This document shows, one piece after another, positions 25,925 through 35,116 of a DNA stretch of 64,000 nt; the stretch's first letter is position 1; each line of letters starts with the position of its first letter. The stretch lies in assembly GCA_045657945.1 (NCBI GenBank), contig JAZOUB010000042.1, positions 17,046-81,045 on the forward strand, given 5' to 3'. The DNA is from HGM04593 sp045657945. GTDB taxonomy: Bacteria; Bacteroidota; Bacteroidia; Bacteroidales; Bacteroidaceae. Made by a program: the position numbers and the translations under genes. The notes under the pieces were generated by a model that ran no database searches, had not been told where the DNA came from, and worked only from the letters and a program-made list of their open reading frames with translations.

Positions 25925-26992
25925 TCAAACACCTACAAAAGCTGCGACAGCACCTTCCAGAGCTTTATGATCCTCAATAAAACGGGAAAGCAAGTCATTG
26001 CATTTTTGGCAGAACGCATTATAGTCAAATGAAGGAAGAAAACGCCTTATATCTGCATCAAGATCCGAGCTGCCATCCACAACAACCCCCAAGCCATACT
26101 CCTTTACATATTCTGCCTGGATGGAACCGGCCGTAACTATCACAGGCTTCTTATGAATAAGAGCCAGATAGAAGCGGTTGGACATGATAGCCGAGTGCAC
26201 GGCATCATCAGGGAAAAATATATTGATAAAATCACATCCGTCAACAATAGCAGCCTCATCCTCTTTTTTATAAAAGCCCTCGAACCGAACATTCGCATAG
26301 TCTCCAGACTTAGTAAACTCCCGCAAGGAATCAGCAGCATCGCCACGCCCAACAAACCTCAAACTGTAATTCTCCTTGCCACCGAGCTTTTGAATTATCT
26401 TTACATTTGAATCGTAATTACGGATATATCCAATTGTAAGGACACGCAACGGGATATCCGTGCAACATGGACGGGCACCCCCCTTGAGAGAAGCTAGAGC
26501 CACATCTATATTAAAATTATGCGAAATGAGATATTCATGTTTTGCAGGCAGTCGTTTCTTGAATCCCGGCGAAGAAATCACATTACAGAAGCTATTCTCA
26601 AGTACTTTTGAATATACGCCACCAAGCAACAAATGTTGCTCAACAGATATGTCACGATAATCAATTACATAGCGCCCCTTATATTTCTTACACAAAAGAC
26701 CTGAAAGCAATATTGCAAGGTGTGGACCAGAAACCACAAGCCTGTCGTAGCCATTCTTCAATATCGTTTTTTTAATAAAATCAGCATATCTCAAATAATG
26801 GTAAGTCTTAAGGATTGGATTCCTAAGATTAGCTTTGCCGGAGTCATACCTGTATGGAGCACACGCATCACTGCCATCCCTATCCCAAAGTATGACATCA
26901 TAATCGCACCCCAAATCCTCGAAAAATCGTTTGTATGTATTCACATAGGGGCAAACCCAACTGTTTCCCAATATTATAATCGCGGTCTTCAT
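25925..26992 (-). CDS. Glycosyltransferase, GT4/GT-B-like
   Basis: Cytosolic or membrane-associated sugar transferase of 355 residues from the ATG at 26992. A start at 27013 would fall next to the -7 box at 27017-27024. The N-terminus, MKTAIIILGNSWVCPYVNTYKRFFEDLG, is a Rossmann-like opening. The C-terminal half has the GT-B pattern: VLTIGYIRNYDSN, LRFVGRGDAADSLREF, VRFEGFY, then SAIMSNRFYLALIHKKPVIVTAGS. Donor and acceptor unknown. It stands alone between fhs and glnS rather than in a capsule locus. The sequence is less typical of its neighbours in having few recognisable catalytic residues. Confidence 0.75.
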   Translation of the reverse strand: MKTAIIILGNSWVCPYVNTYKRFFEDLGCDYDVILWDRDGSDACAPYRYDSGKANLRNPILKTYHYLRYADFIKKTILKNGYDRLVVSGPHLAILLSGLLCKKYKGRYVIDYRDISVEQHLLLGGVYSKVLENSFCNVISSPGFKKRLPAKHEYLISHNFNIDVALASLKGGARPCCTDIPLRVLTIGYIRNYDSNVKIIQKLGGKENYSLRFVGRGDAADSLREFTKSGDYANVRFEGFYKKEDEAAIVDGCDFINIFFPDDAVHSAIMSNRFYLALIHKKPVIVTAGSIQAEYVKEYGLGVVVDGSSDLDADIRRFLPSFDYNAFCQKCNDLLSRFIEDHKALEGAVAAFVGV

Positions 26993-27016
26993 CCTGCAGA
27001 AAAGATGTATCAAGAG

Positions 27017-27024
27017 CGAAGATA
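27017..27024 (-). promoter_or_regulatory. -7 promoter box for the glycosyltransferase
   Basis: TATCTTCG on the minus strand, 25 nt upstream of the ATG at 26992. It helps select that start over one at 27013. Confidence 0.4.
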
Positions 27025-27070
27025 GGCATAAAATTCCGAATATTCGTATGGATTTTACGGATTTATTCGT

Positions 27071-27078
27071 TAATTTCG
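27071..27078 (+). promoter_or_regulatory. -7 promoter box for glnS
   Basis: TAATTTCG on the plus strand, 43 nt before the glnS start. It is the same TTCG variant as before the WecA-like gene (31632-31639). Confidence 0.35.
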
Positions 27079-27121
27079 CGAGATATTAGGAAATGTACAA
27101 ATCAACAAACAACATACAGCG

Positions 27122-28864
27122 ATGACAACAACAAACGAAACTGAAAAGACAGAGAAAAAGAGCATCAGTTTTATAGAACAGATTATAGTTGATGACCTTT
27201 CACAAGGCAAGAACGGAAGCAAGGTACAGACACGCTTCCCACCCGAACCGAACGGATACCTGCACATTGGCCACGCAAAAGCTATATGCATGGACTTTGG
27301 CATGGCACAAAAGTACAATGGCATCTGCAACCTTCGTTTTGATGACACAAACCCCACCAAGGAGGATGTAGAGTATGTAGATGCAATAATGGAGGACATC
27401 AAATGGCTTGGTTTCGATTGGGCGAATGTTTACTATGCATCGGACTACTTTGACCAGCTTTGGGATTTTGCAATAAAGCTCATCAAGGAGGGCAAGGCAT
27501 ACATCGACGAACAGAGCGCTGAGCAGATTGCCGAGCAGAAGGGTACACCCACACAGCCCGGCACAAACAGCCCGTTCCGTGACCGTCCCATCGAAGAGAG
27601 CCTCGAGTTGTTCGAGAAGATGAACACCGGCGAGATTGAGGAGGGCAAGATGGTACTGCGTGCCAAGATTGACATGGCTAGCCCCAACATGCATTTCCGC
27701 GACCCAATCATATACCGAGTTGTAAAGGCCGCACACCACCGCACTGGCGAGAAGTGGAAGGCATATCCAATGTATGACTTTGCTCACGGACAGAGCGACT
27801 ACTTCGAGGGCGTGACACACTCTCTCTGTACTTTGGAGTTCGTTCCTCACCGCCCATTGTATGACCTGTTCGTTGACTGGGTAAAGGACGGTAAGGACCT
27901 CGACGACAACCGACCACGCCAGTACGAGTTCAACAAACTGAACCTCAACTACACACTCATGAGCAAGCGCAACCTGCTCATCCTTGTGAAAGAAGGCCTG
28001 GTAAATGGTTGGGACGACCCACGAATGCCGACACTCTGCGGTTTCCGTCGCCGTGGCTACTCACCCGAATCAATCAGAAATTTTGTTGACAAGATCGGTT
28101 ATACAACATACGACGCACTCAACGACTTCGCATTGCTCGAGAGCGCAGTACGTGAGGACTTGAACAGCCGTGCGACACGCGTCTCTGCGGTTATCAACCC
28201 TATCAAGCTCACAATAACCAACTACCCCGAGGACAAGGTTGAGGAGTTGACAGCAATCAACAACCCCGAGCGTCCCGAGGACGGCACACACACCATCGAG
28301 TTCTGCCGCGAGCTTTGGATTGAGGGCGATGACTTTATGGAGGATGCTCCAAAGAACTACTTCCGCTTGACCCCGGGTCGCGAGGTGCGCCTGAAGAATG
28401 CATACATCGTTCTTTGCACAGGTTGCAACAAGGACGAGAACGGCAATGTAACCGAGGTACTTTGCGAATACATCCCACAGACAAAGACTGGCGAGGCCGA
28501 TGCCAACCGCAAGGTAAAGAGCACCATCCACTGGGTGAGCCGCCGTCATTGCCTCGACGCAGAGGTTCGCCTCTACGACCGTTTATGGAGCGCAGAGAAC
28601 CCACGCGACGAGATGGCTGCAATACGCGAAGCCAAGAACTGCGACGCCCTCACAGCGATGAAAGAGATGATCAACCCCGACTCATTGAAGGTTTTGAAGG
28701 AGTGCAAGGTTGAAAAGTTCCTCGCTCAGGGCAAGCCACTCGACTACCTGCAGTTCCAGCGCATCGGCTACTTCAACATCGACCCCGATTCAACAGCCGA
28801 GAAACTGATCTTCAACCGCACGGTTTCACTCAAGGATACATGGAACAAGCTCAAGGGGAAATAA
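27122..28864 (+). CDS. glnS: Glutaminyl-tRNA synthetase
   Basis: Class I aminoacyl-tRNA synthetase charging tRNA-Gln. 580 residues. The HIGH motif lies in FPPEPNGYLHIGHAKA (about residues 40-55), and the KMSKS equivalent is LMSKRNL near residue 280. The C-terminal anticodon-binding beta-barrels include PGREVRLKNAYIV and FNIDPDS. The N-terminus carries a short Thr/Glu/Lys extension before the catalytic core. The next gene begins 43 nt downstream on the same strand and may be cotranscribed. Confidence 0.97.
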   Translation: MTTTNETEKTEKKSISFIEQIIVDDLSQGKNGSKVQTRFPPEPNGYLHIGHAKAICMDFGMAQKYNGICNLRFDDTNPTKEDVEYVDAIMEDIKWLGFDWANVYYASDYFDQLWDFAIKLIKEGKAYIDEQSAEQIAEQKGTPTQPGTNSPFRDRPIEESLELFEKMNTGEIEEGKMVLRAKIDMASPNMHFRDPIIYRVVKAAHHRTGEKWKAYPMYDFAHGQSDYFEGVTHSLCTLEFVPHRPLYDLFVDWVKDGKDLDDNRPRQYEFNKLNLNYTLMSKRNLLILVKEGLVNGWDDPRMPTLCGFRRRGYSPESIRNFVDKIGYTTYDALNDFALLESAVREDLNSRATRVSAVINPIKLTITNYPEDKVEELTAINNPERPEDGTHTIEFCRELWIEGDDFMEDAPKNYFRLTPGREVRLKNAYIVLCTGCNKDENGNVTEVLCEYIPQTKTGEADANRKVKSTIHWVSRRHCLDAEVRLYDRLWSAENPRDEMAAIREAKNCDALTAMKEMINPDSLKVLKECKVEKFLAQGKPLDYLQFQRIGYFNIDPDSTAEKLIFNRTVSLKDTWNKLKGK

Positions 28865-28907
28865 CTCCCTTTGAGCACATCCACATACAACGGTCAAAGA
28901 GCAGAAA

Positions 28908-30329
28908 ATGAGTAACGACAAAGGATTTTACGAATCACCCGAGTTCCGCGAATTGCTTGCCAAATACGAAAAGTCCATCAAATTAGGCATGGGCATTTAT
29001 CTGGGCATCGACGAGTTCGCGGACTTACTGTCATATTATCTCTCCATTGACCGCCCCGACGATGCCACAAACGCTCTTGAAGCCGCAAAGCGCCTGCACC
29101 CCACCGCGCCCGAGCTTGTAAAAATGGAAATCAGAATACTCCTTTATAATGGGGAGGCCACACAGGCACTTGAGCGTTTCGGCGACCTTAAATACATTGA
29201 CGAAGCCGAAAAACTGACAATAAAGGCCGAGATAATGCTGGCCCTGAGGGATTTCAAGCAGGCACGCGAAGTTGCATTCGCACTGCTCAGCATGAAGACC
29301 CCCGACCAGGGATATGTATATGAAGGACTGGAAATACTCCTTGATTGCGGTTTTGCCCTTGAGGCATTGGAGATTTGCGAAAGGGCATTAAAAATGGCAC
29401 CGGGACAGACCAACCTGAAGGAGGTAAAAGCCGAGTGTCTCATTGAACTGCAACGCATAAGCGAAGCTGTAAAGATATACAACGAATTGCTCGACGAGAA
29501 TCCCTACTCCACCTTCTATTGGGAGCAGTTAGGGCACATCTACTACATGGTAAAGAAGTTCGGCAAGAGCCTCGAATGTTTTGAATACGAAAACACGATT
29601 AACGAAGAAATAGAATATGCAAGCATGATGCAGGCATACTGTTACTATTTCCTGCGCGACTACAAAAAGGCAAAAGAACTTTTCGGAGTGCTTGCAAAGA
29701 AATACAGCAACACCGTAATGCCAATATTCTACATTGGCCTGTGCCACTACCATGAGGGAGCAACAGAAGAGGCTTTGAACGCGTTCGACATTGCCATAAA
29801 CTGCGCACAGGAGGGAACGATAAGCATGATGTTGGCAAGAATAAACAAGGCTATTCTGCTTGACATTTCGGGCGAGACTTCAATAGCCGACGACGCCATG
29901 TCAATAGCACTGCTCATGCACCCCGACAACATGAAGCAACTGGTGCTGACAGAGAAATACCTCTACGAGTTGCGCGACAGGGAGAATCTCACTTTCGATG
30001 ACATGAACATCATTGAAACCAAGGAATGGAGCACCGAGGAGACGCTGTACAGACTTGGCGAACACCTGGTAAGACACAATCACTTAATACTTGGCAAAAG
30101 AGTTTTCAGATATTGCCGCGACATAAGCTACGACAAGGCTGACGTTGATGCACATCTTGCATACATCCATTGGAACGCCGGCAAGAAAGAGGAAACCGCA
30201 CCATACATCGAAAGCGCGCTTGACGGACGCTCAAACAAAATTTTCGAGTTGTTTGACATACCTTACAACGCCAATATCAGTACAACTGCATTCATGGAAA
30301 AAATCAAAGAAAAAGAGAACGACGCGTAA
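28908..30329 (+). CDS. Tetratricopeptide-repeat protein
   Basis: 473 residues with no signal peptide, so probably cytosolic. Helical hairpin repeats run through most of the protein, for example DATNALEAAKRLHPTAPEL, ALEALEICERALKMAPGQTNL, EAVKIYNELLDENPYSTFYWEQLGHIYY and EEALNAFDIAINCAQ. These are TPR signatures with Ala/Gly at position 8 and Pro at helix ends. It probably acts as a protein-protein scaffold; partners unknown. The last coding bases form part of a hairpin with the downstream sequence. Confidence 0.82.
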   Translation: MSNDKGFYESPEFRELLAKYEKSIKLGMGIYLGIDEFADLLSYYLSIDRPDDATNALEAAKRLHPTAPELVKMEIRILLYNGEATQALERFGDLKYIDEAEKLTIKAEIMLALRDFKQAREVAFALLSMKTPDQGYVYEGLEILLDCGFALEALEICERALKMAPGQTNLKEVKAECLIELQRISEAVKIYNELLDENPYSTFYWEQLGHIYYMVKKFGKSLECFEYENTINEEIEYASMMQAYCYYFLRDYKKAKELFGVLAKKYSNTVMPIFYIGLCHYHEGATEEALNAFDIAINCAQEGTISMMLARINKAILLDISGETSIADDAMSIALLMHPDNMKQLVLTEKYLYELRDRENLTFDDMNIIETKEWSTEETLYRLGEHLVRHNHLILGKRVFRYCRDISYDKADVDAHLAYIHWNAGKKEETAPYIESALDGRSNKIFELFDIPYNANISTTAFMEKIKEKENDA

Positions 30330-30346
30330 CTGCATCATTCTCTTTT
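30311..30346 (+). terminator. Hairpin at the 3' end of the TPR gene
   Basis: AAAAGAGAA (30311-30319, inside the coding sequence) pairs with TTCTCTTTT (30338-30346) across an 18-nt loop. It lies between convergent genes. Modest stem, so tentative. Confidence 0.4.
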
Positions 30347-30369
30347 CTCTTATGTAGTATTCCAAAGAA

Positions 30370-31434
30370 TCAATTTTCCTCGGAGAACTCCTTGATGCGG
30401 TTCTCGTCCGACATTCTACAAACCAGCAGATTGCCGTCATTCTCGGCAATGATACAGTCATCGACACCAACCACCACTACACTCTTCATTCCCGGTGCAT
30501 TTACAACACAATTGTGTGAGTCGGCGAATTTTGCAGAAAGTCCCAAAGACGCATTTCCATTTATATCCTTTGCAACATTGCTATGCAAAGAGACCCAAGT
30601 ACCCAAATCGCTCCACCCGAAGTTCGAGGGGAATACAAAAATCTCATCGGCACGCTCCATGATGGCATAATCAACAGAGATACTGCGACAATCGGGAAAA
30701 AGCTCATTAACACGCTCCTGCTCCTCGGCTGTAAAATAGTATGGTACCAATGATTCAAATACCGACGCAATAGGCGACTGATACACTCTGAAAGCATTCA
30801 CTATTGTAGAGACATTCCAAATAAAAATACCGGAATTCCAATAGTAGTTGTTCTTTGCGATATAAGCCTGAGCCACCTCAAGTGATGGTTTTTCCTTAAA
30901 GGAATCAACACGAAACACCTCTTTATTTGCCAAGGAAGAACTGCCAAGCACAGCCTCTATATAACCATAACCTGTATCGGGGCGTGTCGGTTTTATACCC
31001 AATGTAAGTATTGCATCAGAATCGGCCACAAAACCGAGCGCCGATTTTATCACTCTGCGGAATTCGGGCACATCTGCAACAAAATGATCACTTGGAGTAA
31101 CAACCATATTGGCATTCGGGTGACGCTTCTTGATTTTCCAGGCTGCATAAGCGATACATGGTGCCGTATTGCGACGACACGGTTCCTTCAGTATATTCTC
31201 CTCGGGAATCATGGGAAGCTGTTCCTTTACAATCGGAGCATATTTCTCCGAAGTAAGCACCCAGACATTCTCAATGGGGCATACACCCTCAAAACGGTCA
31301 ACGGTCAATTGGAGCAATGACTTGCCACATCCCAAGACATCAATAAACTGTTTGGGACGTTCAACTGTGCTCATAGGCCAGAAGCGGCTTCCTATTCCAC
31401 CGGCCATAATCACTATGTGGTTATTACCTGCCAT
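30370..31434 (-). CDS. manC: Mannose-1-phosphate guanylyltransferase
   Basis: Makes GDP-mannose from mannose 1-phosphate and GTP; cytosolic. 354 residues, single-domain (no isomerase fusion). The nucleotide-binding signature is IVIMAGGIGSRFWPMS at residues 7-22 with PKQF following. Other landmarks are VTPSDHFV, TGYGYIE, VDSFKEKP, NYYWNSGIFIW and FGWSDLGTW, all typical of the family. It feeds the gmd-fcl pathway at 57139-59185, although the genes are 26 kb apart. A promoter lies at 31500-31531. Confidence 0.94.
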   Translation of the reverse strand: MAGNNHIVIMAGGIGSRFWPMSTVERPKQFIDVLGCGKSLLQLTVDRFEGVCPIENVWVLTSEKYAPIVKEQLPMIPEENILKEPCRRNTAPCIAYAAWKIKKRHPNANMVVTPSDHFVADVPEFRRVIKSALGFVADSDAILTLGIKPTRPDTGYGYIEAVLGSSSLANKEVFRVDSFKEKPSLEVAQAYIAKNNYYWNSGIFIWNVSTIVNAFRVYQSPIASVFESLVPYYFTAEEQERVNELFPDCRSISVDYAIMERADEIFVFPSNFGWSDLGTWVSLHSNVAKDINGNASLGLSAKFADSHNCVVNAPGMKSVVVVGVDDCIIAENDGNLLVCRMSDENRIKEFSEEN

Positions 31435-31499
31435 ATTTATCGCTTATAATTTTCAACAAAGCACTATGCCATTTTGTTATACGGCATGATATGCAGATG

Positions 31500-31531
31500 C
31501 AAATTTACATAAAAACATGGAATGGTACAAC
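31500..31531 (-). promoter_or_regulatory. Promoter of manC
   Basis: On the minus strand GTTG (28 to 31 of 31528-31531) is followed after 20 nt by TAAATTTG (31500-31507), an exact TAnnTTTG match. The leader to the start codon is about 60 nt. Confidence 0.5.
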
Positions 31532-31607
31532 TTAAAGGGGATTTTATTGATTTATAGACTCCACTCACAATCCGTATCTGATATTTTATGGAAAAAACAT
31601 ACACAAA

Positions 31608-31639
31608 TTTGCTTCTTTAATACAAAATGGTTAATTTCG
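31608..31639 (+). promoter_or_regulatory. Promoter of the WecA/MraY-type transferase gene
   Basis: TTTG (31608-31611) and TAATTTCG (31632-31639) are separated by 20 nt, and the start codon follows 24 nt later. Confidence 0.6.
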
Positions 31640-31663
31640 CAAAAACTATAAACATACAAAAGC

Positions 31664-32830
31664 ATGTCTAATATCGAGCATATAATCATTCCGGCATTGC
31701 TTGCATTTTTAGGTACATTGTGGATACACCCCAAAGTCTTGAAGATTGCGATACTCAAGAACATTGTGGACAACCCCGATGCAAGGAAACTGCAGCGTAA
31801 CCCAGTACCAGTCATGGGTGGAGTTGCCGTGTTCTTCGGCATCGTAATAGGACTTTGCAGTTCAAAGGCCATTTTTGACAGTGCCAACACATTCATGCTC
31901 ATATCGGCAATGATGATTATGCTCTACATAGGTACAATGGACGATATCATAGACCTGTCCCCATCGAGCCGGTTCCTTGTGGAGATTGCCGTCATCGCAT
32001 GGCTCATGTATGCCAGCAAATCGTCCATGAACTGTTTTGGGGGGTTGTGGGGTATTGACACTATTCCGGCAACAGCATCCTATGCACTTACCATATTTGC
32101 AGCAGTGGGAATAATAAATGCCATTAACCTTATCGACGGCGTAAACGGACTTTCATCGGGATTTTGCTTCATGTCATCAGTGCTTTTTGCAATCTTCTTC
32201 CACATAACAGGGAACCAGGTAATGACTACGCTTGCAATATCTGCAGCCGGAGCAATTGTCCCATTCTTCCTGCACAATGTATTCGGGCAGAGTTCAAAAA
32301 TGTTCATTGGTGACGGCGGCACACTTGTCATTGGTACAATGATGGCTATGTTCGTTATGAATATACTCGGTGCGAACCCGGGCTGTGCAACACTAGCTGC
32401 AAAGGGTGTAGGACTCATCCCATTCACTTTGGCTGTCCTATCAATACCCGTTTTTGACACCCTGCGAGTAATGTCAACACGCATTCTGCACAAGAAATCT
32501 CCGTTCCACCCGGACAAGACACACCTGCACCACATGTTCATTGACTTGGGTTTCTCACACATTGGAACAACCGTATCAATTCTGTCACTCAATTTTTTGA
32601 TAGTTGTAGCATGGTTCGCATCATACAAATTAGGAGCATCAATTGACGTACAGCTATACATTGTGGTTGCATTAAGCATCCTGACAACATTTGTCCTCTA
32701 TCTGTACGCAAAACGACTGATTGCCAAAGAGTCAAAACGCCTGAACCGTTTCAAGAAAATTGCAAAGGCATTGCACATTGAGAAGAAAGGAATATGGCAC
32801 ACCTTGCAGAGAATAATGGATAAATTATAA
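31664..32830 (+). CDS. Undecaprenyl-phosphate glycosyl-1-phosphate transferase (WecA/MraY family)
   Basis: Polytopic inner-membrane enzyme that moves a sugar 1-phosphate from a UDP-sugar to undecaprenyl phosphate, the first step of O-antigen or capsule assembly. 388 residues with about ten hydrophobic segments. Motifs in order: the DNPDARKLQRNPVPVMGG opening, catalytic MDDIIDLSP near residue 88, NAINLIDGVNGLSSG near 150, FIGDGGTLVIG near 215, and the cytoplasmic HPDKTHLHHMFIDLG near 285. The HLHH form fits WecA-type rather than MraY. The sugar cannot be told from sequence. It may share surface-glycan functions with manC, which is divergent from it. Confidence 0.9.
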   Translation: MSNIEHIIIPALLAFLGTLWIHPKVLKIAILKNIVDNPDARKLQRNPVPVMGGVAVFFGIVIGLCSSKAIFDSANTFMLISAMMIMLYIGTMDDIIDLSPSSRFLVEIAVIAWLMYASKSSMNCFGGLWGIDTIPATASYALTIFAAVGIINAINLIDGVNGLSSGFCFMSSVLFAIFFHITGNQVMTTLAISAAGAIVPFFLHNVFGQSSKMFIGDGGTLVIGTMMAMFVMNILGANPGCATLAAKGVGLIPFTLAVLSIPVFDTLRVMSTRILHKKSPFHPDKTHLHHMFIDLGFSHIGTTVSILSLNFLIVVAWFASYKLGASIDVQLYIVVALSILTTFVLYLYAKRLIAKESKRLNRFKKIAKALHIEKKGIWHTLQRIMDKL

Positions 32831-32839
32831 TAAACTGAC

Positions 32840-32890
32840 AAACAAATTAACGGGCATCACTTCATAATTGTGATGCCCGTTAATTTGTTT
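32840..32890. terminator. 21-bp bidirectional hairpin terminator
   Basis: The perfect 21-nt arms 32840-32860 and 32870-32890 with a 9-nt loop separate two convergent genes. T-rich sequence flanks both sides. Confidence 0.8.
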
Positions 32891-32899
32891 CTGCTACAA

Positions 32900-34150
32900 T
32901 CAATTACGTCCAAGACTATAATTTACTCTATGCACACCTAACAACCTATCTGCCCTCTCACCGAACCCTCTATAGTACATATATATAAGGTACTCATTAT
33001 CGGTATTATAGAAGTTGCCTTCTGCCGGTATATTATTAGCCTTACCTGAAACATCTGGCACCCATACATACATGTAGTTATACACCCCTAATTTCAAAGG
33101 TATCGATGTAAAATAATACCCCTCTTCATCGTCATATTCCAACCTATTTGCATCATCAAAGCCATTTGCATTGAAATCACCAAGCAGATAATAGCAACCG
33201 CCGGAACGACGAGGCACATCCAGTGCAAAATGGACATCAACATAATCTGCCTCAATTTCCGTACCATATCCCTCCAGTGTATTGACATAATAGAGACCAT
33301 TCTCATCGCGATAGCTTGAATGTGATGTGCGAGGCTTGTCCATATACAACACTGCATGGTAGTACGGCTCAATGTAGACTACCTCCTCCACGCCCTCTCC
33401 CGGAGATGCCGGATCAGCAAGTTCAAAACGGCGATACTCGTTGCCGGCATCAAAAATCAGACGGCTATTATGAACATACTCAACCTTGTTACCCGTAATA
33501 TAAGTTGGAGTTATACCCATGACACAATTGTCGCGACGACGGTTCTGATAGATAACCGGTTTCAGTTCACTCGCTGGAGATGAGATAAAGGAGGGATAGC
33601 CAACAGCAATAGAGAGTTGCTGATGCCCCTCGTTAAACGACACATCAGTGTCACCGCTCAAGACAACATCGAAAGAGAGCAACGACTCAACCACAGAGAA
33701 TTCGAATATTGCAACAGGAACATCATCGCCCGATTCTTCATCAAACACCTCTACACGGTAGTTGCCCGAAGCCTTTAACGTCACCTCGTCGTTAGGTATC
33801 TCAAATTGATAGTGGGTATATAATTGAGTGGTATTTACGGAATTCTCCCACTCATCAATCTGAAGATCGTTAAACCCGTCAAGATAATCCATCTCCAATA
33901 ATCCGGACTGTTGCCAGTCGGCATTGCAATGTACAATACGGTAAGTGTATCGATGATAGACGTGTGACATCTCATCGAATGAGAAATGCAAGACATCGTC
34001 ACTGCCCAATTGCATCACCGGAGGTAAACCCCACTCATCATTCAGCACCATTCGCGTAGTACGTACCGAGGGTGCCAATGAGCGGGAAAACTGCGCATTT
34101 ACAGCTACCGCAAAGAACAAGACTATATATGTAATTACACGTTTCAACAT
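32900..34150 (-). CDS. DUF5103 / type IX secretion system plug-family protein
   Basis: Exported protein of 416 residues. I used the ATG at 34150 because the ATG at 34162 lies too close to the -7 box at 34171-34178. The signal peptide ends AVAVNAQ. The mature protein matches the DUF5103 (PF17116) layout: an N-terminal beta-domain with YRIVHCNADWQQSGLLEMDYLDGF and YRVEVFDEES, then a larger beta-domain with VDVHFALD, YYLLGDFNANGFDD and an MYVWVPD strand. A family member was found bound in the SprA translocon of the T9SS as a plug. The role here is inferred from that. Divergent from the DUF1460 gene. Confidence 0.85.
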   Translation of the reverse strand: MLKRVITYIVLFFAVAVNAQFSRSLAPSVRTTRMVLNDEWGLPPVMQLGSDDVLHFSFDEMSHVYHRYTYRIVHCNADWQQSGLLEMDYLDGFNDLQIDEWENSVNTTQLYTHYQFEIPNDEVTLKASGNYRVEVFDEESGDDVPVAIFEFSVVESLLSFDVVLSGDTDVSFNEGHQQLSIAVGYPSFISSPASELKPVIYQNRRRDNCVMGITPTYITGNKVEYVHNSRLIFDAGNEYRRFELADPASPGEGVEEVVYIEPYYHAVLYMDKPRTSHSSYRDENGLYYVNTLEGYGTEIEADYVDVHFALDVPRRSGGCYYLLGDFNANGFDDANRLEYDDEEGYYFTSIPLKLGVYNYMYVWVPDVSGKANNIPAEGNFYNTDNEYLIYMYYRGFGERADRLLGVHRVNYSLGRN

Positions 34151-34170
34151 CTTTTTATGCATTTACCAAG

Positions 34171-34178
34171 CGAAGATA
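34171..34178 (-). promoter_or_regulatory. -7 promoter box for the DUF5103 gene
   Basis: TATCTTCG on the minus strand, 21 nt upstream of the ATG at 34150. Confidence 0.4.
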
Positions 34179-34201
34179 AGCATTTAAATACAATATTTTC
34201 G

Positions 34202-34209
34202 TATATTTG
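34202..34209 (+). promoter_or_regulatory. -7 promoter box for the DUF1460 gene
   Basis: TATATTTG, an exact TAnnTTTG match, 31 nt before the ATG at 34240. It overlaps an alternative TTG start at 34207 and so argues against that start. -33 element not clear. Confidence 0.45.
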
Positions 34210-34239
34210 ATAGAAATATCCAATACACACAGCACAAAG

Positions 34240-35088
34240 ATGAAAAACATAATAGCCTTTATCATATCAGCACTGCTGCCCATTGGAGCAATGTCGCAGA
34301 GTGTCATATACGAAAAGCAGGACAGCACAAGGATTGAACACATCCTGCAAAACGTGAATAGTACAAAGCCATCCACGACCGGCGAAAGCATCATATCCAT
34401 TGCCAATGAATTCATTGGTGAGAAATACATTGGCGGAACCCTGGAGCATGGCGCCGAAGAACCGCTATTCATAAGCTGCACGAAACTCGACTGCACAACA
34501 TTCGTAGAACTTGTGCTTGCAATAGCCAAGACCACCGATGAAAACAAATCCCGATTTGCCGATGTATGCCACAACCTTGAAACCATACGCTACCGCAAAG
34601 GCAAGAACAACGGATACACAAGCCGTCTGCACTACATAAGTTGGTGGATAACAGATAGCGCTAAAACCGATATTATAGAAGAGATTACCCCACAAATAAG
34701 CACCCATAGACAACAGTTGGGACTCAATTTCATGAGCACGCACCCGGACAGTTACCCCATGCTTGCAGATAATCCAGAACTTGTAAGGGAGATTGAAGAG
34801 TTGGAAACTCCATACCGTGGCATCAAGGTAGGCTACATTCCTAAAGAAGAACTTGACTACGAGGGACATGAAAATATAAAACCCGGGGACATCGTTGCAA
34901 TAACGACATCTATCCCCGGACTAGACGTAACTCACATGGGCATTGCCTGCTATGATAATGGCATGCTATGTCTCATACATGCTTCAAGCGGAAAAGGCAA
35001 GGTTATAAAGGATACCACTCCCCTACGCGACTATCTTGCAGACAACAAGCGCCATACAGGCATAAGAGTATTCAGAGCAAGCTTTTAG
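34240..35088 (+). CDS. DUF1460 exported amidase-like protein (cell-wall or peptide hydrolase fold)
   Basis: 282 residues with a signal peptide (MKNIIAFIISALLPIGAMSQ). It matches the DUF1460 (PF07313) family, an NlpC/P60-like fold assigned to N-acetylmuramoyl-L-alanine amidase-like enzymes. The probable nucleophile is in KLDCTTFVELV, a probable catalytic His in DVTHMGIACY, and a conserved SRLHYISWWI segment lies between. Expected location is the periplasm, acting on peptidoglycan fragments. The catalytic residues are inferred from family position only. Divergent from the T9SS plug-family gene with a shared 89-bp control region. Confidence 0.83.
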   Translation: MKNIIAFIISALLPIGAMSQSVIYEKQDSTRIEHILQNVNSTKPSTTGESIISIANEFIGEKYIGGTLEHGAEEPLFISCTKLDCTTFVELVLAIAKTTDENKSRFADVCHNLETIRYRKGKNNGYTSRLHYISWWITDSAKTDIIEEITPQISTHRQQLGLNFMSTHPDSYPMLADNPELVREIEELETPYRGIKVGYIPKEELDYEGHENIKPGDIVAITTSIPGLDVTHMGIACYDNGMLCLIHASSGKGKVIKDTTPLRDYLADNKRHTGIRVFRASF

Positions 35089-35116
35089 CAGATGTCTGAA
35101 TTCCTCAAACCATGAA

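Noticed and set aside
27200..27850. 216-codon open frame antisense to glnS
   Set aside because: Overlaps a certain synthetase gene, and its translation has no recognisable domain or signal.
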